Below, piece by piece: positions 61,419 through 64,000 of a stretch of DNA of 64,000 nt; the first letter of the stretch is position 1, and every line of letters begins with the position of its first letter. A program made the position numbers and the translations under genes. The stretch comes from Ensifer adhaerens (GTDB lineage Bacteria > Pseudomonadota > Alphaproteobacteria > Rhizobiales > Rhizobiaceae), in the NCBI GenBank assembly GCA_900215285.1, contig OCMG01000004.1, forward strand, positions 1,968,001 to 2,032,000, in the 5' to 3' direction. The notes beneath the pieces are model-generated. The model searched no databases. It was not told where the DNA came from and worked only from the letters and a program-made list of their open reading frames with translations.

Positions 61419-62273
61419 ATGCTCAATCTCCAGCATGTGGCCACCTTTGTCGCGCTTCAGCAGGCCGGGAGCTTTACGGGCGCTGCCACGCGGCTCGGTT
61501 TGAGCCAGTCAACGGTCAGCCAGCATATACAGCGGCTCGAGGAGCATCTCGGCCGCAAGCTGATCTGGCGCACGACCCATGCGGTGCGTCTGACGCCCGA
61601 TGGCGAGGCGCTGATCAGCCATGCGCGGGACATGCTGGAAATCAACGGCAAGGTCTCGGCGCTGTTCAACCAGACGCGGCTGCGCGGCCGTCTGCGGCTC
61701 GGCATTTCGGAGGATTTCGTCACCTCGCGGCTGACGTCGGTGCTGGAAAGCTTCATCCGCCAGCATCCGCTGGTCGATCTCGAACTGACGGTCGATCTGA
61801 GCGGCGTGCTTTACGAGGCGCAGGCCAAGGGTGATCTCGATCTGGTGCTGGCCAAGCGGTTGAAGGACGAGGCAAGAGGCCGCTTTCTGCAGCGCGAGCC
61901 TCTGGCATGGCTTGGTCGCGACCGGCATCTACAGCTGGAAAGCGGCGCCGCCATACCGCTCATTACCTATCCGCAGCCGAGCATCACGCGGCGCATTGCC
62001 ATCGAGGCACTGCAGCGGGCAGGTATTGCCTGGCGGATCATTTGCACCTGCAACAGTCTGAGCGGGCTCACCGCTGCTGCCGCCGCCGGGATGGGTGTGC
62101 TGGTGCAACCGGTCGCGATGGCGCCGGCCGGTCTGGTGGAGGTGGAAGTGCCGCAGCTTCCGGCGCTTGAGGCGGTGGAATTCGTGCTCGTGCCCTCACG
62201 CGGCGTCGATCCGAAGATCGTGGAGGCCCTGTGGCACGAGGTAGAGGCGCGAATGGGCAGCCCGGCGCTGTGA
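61419..62273 (+). CDS. LysR-family transcriptional regulator
   Basis: 284 residues. N-terminal winged HTH (residues about 4-62, FTGAATRLGLSQSTVSQHIQRLEEHLG) and a C-terminal periplasmic-binding-like effector domain (about 90-280). The gene is divergent from the SBF transporter with 87 bases between the starts. ATAA...TTAT half sites around 61380-61402 could be its target. Effector unknown. Confidence 0.92.
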   Translation: MLNLQHVATFVALQQAGSFTGAATRLGLSQSTVSQHIQRLEEHLGRKLIWRTTHAVRLTPDGEALISHARDMLEINGKVSALFNQTRLRGRLRLGISEDFVTSRLTSVLESFIRQHPLVDLELTVDLSGVLYEAQAKGDLDLVLAKRLKDEARGRFLQREPLAWLGRDRHLQLESGAAIPLITYPQPSITRRIAIEALQRAGIAWRIICTCNSLSGLTAAAAAGMGVLVQPVAMAPAGLVEVEVPQLPALEAVEFVLVPSRGVDPKIVEALWHEVEARMGSPAL

Positions 62274-62283
62274 TCGGCCGTTC

Positions 62284-64000
62284 TTACCGCCCCTCGCGCC
62301 ACCACATGGCAGAGGCCGCAAACAGTAGCGCGACAAGACCGATCAGGCCGTTGAACAGCGGCAGCGTGTCGATGCCCTTCAGCACGGATTCGTTCGTCAG
62401 GCGGAAGGCCATGCGGTCGTTGCCTTCGATGCGGACATTGCCGTTGACGGTGAGGATTTGCGGCAGCGGTTCGGCGCTACCATCGGCCTTGGCGAGGCGT
62501 GTCACGATGCCGTGGGTCGCGTCGGCCATGGGCTGGAGCGTCGCCGTGGTCGAGATTTCCGACTTGAACTCCGGCGCATCCACCGCGCCGACATGGGCGA
62601 GTGCCGACAGTTCACCGTTCTGGACCTTGAAGAGGCCGGTTTCGCCCACGGCGACGGAGGCCTTGTACAGGCCGGGTTCGGAGGAGATGAGCCTGACCTT
62701 CTCCGTCTTGCCGGAGGGGTAGGTGATCGTCGCTTCGCCGGGATCGTCGCCAACGGTCTGGCGGGTGATCTCAAGATTGCGGCCGCTGGCGCGCGCGGTC
62801 AGCGCCTCTTCTTCCAGCGCCGGTTCCTTCATCAACCAATAGGCGATGCGGCGATAGAGCGAAGCATGCGGGCCGCCGCCTTCGAAGCCACGCGACCAGA
62901 GCCAGCCCTCGTCTGACAGCAGCATGGCAACGCGGCCTTCGCCGGCGCGGTTCAGCACCAGAAGCGGATCGTCATTGGCACCCTTCATCACGGTGCTGCC
63001 CTGGGTGTCGGAGACGCCGATCGTCCGGAACCAGCGGCCCCATTTCGGCGGTTCACTCTCCGAGCCTTCGAGCCCGCGCGTCACGGGATGCTTCTTGCCG
63101 AGATCTGTCAGGCGCGGATAGTAGCCCTTCTCATCCATCTGGCCGGTCGGCAGGGCGGGAAGGATATCGGCAAGCGGTGTGTCGGCAATGGAGTTCGGGC
63201 TTGCATATTCCGGCCCCGCGGCGATCAGCAGGGCTCCGCCCTTTTTCACATATTCGGCGATGTTGTCGTAATAGAGGATCGGCAGCACGCCACGGTTCTG
63301 GTAGCGGTCGAAGACGATCAGATCGAATTCCTTGATCTTGTCGACAAAGAGCTCGCGCGTCGGGAAGGCGATCAGCGACAGTTCGTTGATCGGCGTGCCA
63401 TCCTGCTTTTCCGGCGGACGCAGAATGGTGAAGTGGACCAGATCGACCAATGCGTCCGACTTCAGCAGGTTTCGCCATGCCCGCTCACCCTCATGCGGCT
63501 CACCCGATACGAGCAGCACGCGCAGGTTCTGCCGGATGCCGTCGATCAGCTGAACGGCGCGGTTGTTGCTGGTCGTCAGCTCGCCGGGAACCGCGGCGAC
63601 CTCGAAATCGACCACATTGGTTCCGGCGCGGTTGAGTTTGAAATCGAAGCGCGTATCCTTGCCGGGCTCGGCCTTCAGCGTGCCGACTTCCTCGCCGTTG
63701 ATGCGGATTGTCACATCCGCCGGCGTCGCGATCGGCTGGCCGTCATCGATGACGCGGAAGGTCAATTGCTGCTGGGCGTTCACGAGGCTGAAGCGAGGCG
63801 CGCGGACGACCTCGATGCGACGGTCGAATTCGTTCGGCCGGCCGGTGATCAGGGCATGAACAGGTGCGTTGAAGCCCGGCAGCTTTCCGGCTTCGGGGAT
63901 ATCATGGATCTGACCGTCGGTGATAAAGACGGCGCCACCAACACGGGCAGGCGAGACGTCGGACAGTGCCTCGTTCAACGCCGCGAAGGCCTTGGTGGAG
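62284..64000 (-). CDS. Large membrane protein with glutamine amidotransferase-like domain, 5' end cut by window
   Basis: At least 571 residues, running off the right edge without a start codon; the apparent start at 63978 is an internal Leu codon (TTG). The visible part holds the end of a vWA-like region (DGQIHDIPEAGKLPGF), a beta-rich segment, a class I glutamine amidotransferase-like domain (GGALLIAAGPEYASPNSIADTPLADILP), more beta segments and a C-terminal membrane helix (FNGLIGLVALLFAASAMWW). Rhizobial homologues sit with MoxR-DUF58-DUF4159 genes, probably just beyond the window. Function unknown; a cell-envelope stress or assembly role is speculated for these clusters. Confidence 0.85.
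   Translation of the reverse strand, partial: STKAFAALNEALSDVSPARVGGAVFITDGQIHDIPEAGKLPGFNAPVHALITGRPNEFDRRIEVVRAPRFSLVNAQQQLTFRVIDDGQPIATPADVTIRINGEEVGTLKAEPGKDTRFDFKLNRAGTNVVDFEVAAVPGELTTSNNRAVQLIDGIRQNLRVLLVSGEPHEGERAWRNLLKSDALVDLVHFTILRPPEKQDGTPINELSLIAFPTRELFVDKIKEFDLIVFDRYQNRGVLPILYYDNIAEYVKKGGALLIAAGPEYASPNSIADTPLADILPALPTGQMDEKGYYPRLTDLGKKHPVTRGLEGSESEPPKWGRWFRTIGVSDTQGSTVMKGANDDPLLVLNRAGEGRVAMLLSDEGWLWSRGFEGGGPHASLYRRIAYWLMKEPALEEEALTARASGRNLEITRQTVGDDPGEATITYPSGKTEKVRLISSEPGLYKASVAVGETGLFKVQNGELSALAHVGAVDAPEFKSEISTTATLQPMADATHGIVTRLAKADGSAEPLPQILTVNGNVRIEGNDRMAFRLTNESVLKGIDTLPLFNGLIGLVALLFAASAMWWREGR

Noticed and set aside
63978..64000. Start codon of the right-edge membrane protein at 63978
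   Set aside because: It is a TTG leucine codon inside an open frame that continues to the window end; the true start is outside.

Overview
The window is a 64 kb chromosomal-looking stretch of a GC-rich alphaproteobacterium, most likely Rhizobiaceae (Rhizobium/Agrobacterium/Shinella/Ensifer group). The reasons are the urt-ure layout with rhizobial-type extra genes, the Liv, LysE, HWE-kinase and PobA/PobR protein types, and two families of short palindromic intergenic repeats of the kind seen in rhizobia. Genus cannot be settled from the sequence alone. There is no tRNA, rRNA, CRISPR array, integrase or insertion sequence that I can see. It reads as ordinary metabolic chromosome rather than an island.

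Layout. 1-1.7 kb: the end of a branched-chain amino acid ABC operon (livH, livM cut by the window edge). 2.2-16.1 kb: a urea acquisition and hydrolysis block, urtABCDE then ureDAB, a LprI-like protein, a GT29-like 'urease accessory' protein, ureC, a peroxiredoxin, a LysE exporter and ureEFG. 16.3-21.8 kb: a Crp/Fnr regulator and an RND efflux pump with its adaptor. 22.4-31.9 kb: a nitrate/taurine-type ABC importer, a cupin, and an operon with dihydropyrimidinase, an N-carbamoyl amidohydrolase and two LysE proteins, headed by a RutR-type TetR regulator. 32-37 kb: a PAS-GAF-GGDEF-EAL protein, a truncated haemoglobin, a DUF423 protein and a serine-hydrolase/membrane fusion. 37.3-38.3 kb: a three-gene ABM/unknown/DUF2325 operon. 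38.4-40.6 kb: pobA and pobR. 40.8-43.4 kb: preT-preA. 43.7-52.2 kb: single transporters, an HWE kinase, an atypical pyruvate kinase, a hydrolase and a TPR protein. 52.3-56 kb: a CecR-like TetR with an ABC-2 exporter. 56-62.3 kb: metallophosphoesterase, Nudix, a RES/Xre toxin-antitoxin pair, glutathionyl-hydroquinone reductase, GNAT, an SBF transporter and LysR. 62.3-64 kb: the C-terminal part of a large membrane protein.

How the genes fit together. The dominant theme is nitrogen salvage. UrtABCDE imports urea and the urease operon hydrolyses it. PreT-PreA, dihydropyrimidinase and the N-carbamoyl amidohydrolase make up the complete reductive pyrimidine pathway (uracil to beta-alanine, CO2 and ammonia), split over two loci about 10 kb apart. 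Similar RutR-like operator sequences lie in front of both loci, so one regulator probably controls them together.

The most interesting signals are these: a small protein in the urease operon carrying all three sialyltransferase-type (GT29) sequence motifs; the RutR-type operators; a long inverted repeat over the toxin-antitoxin promoter; a perfect palindrome at the CecR-like exporter promoter; an atypical pyruvate kinase with altered catalytic-site residues; a serine hydrolase fused to a polytopic membrane domain; and two repeat families, one of which supplies stop codons of neighbouring genes. I found no clear previously undescribed multi-gene system. The best candidates for new biology are the GT29-like protein and the ABM-unknown-DUF2325 trio.
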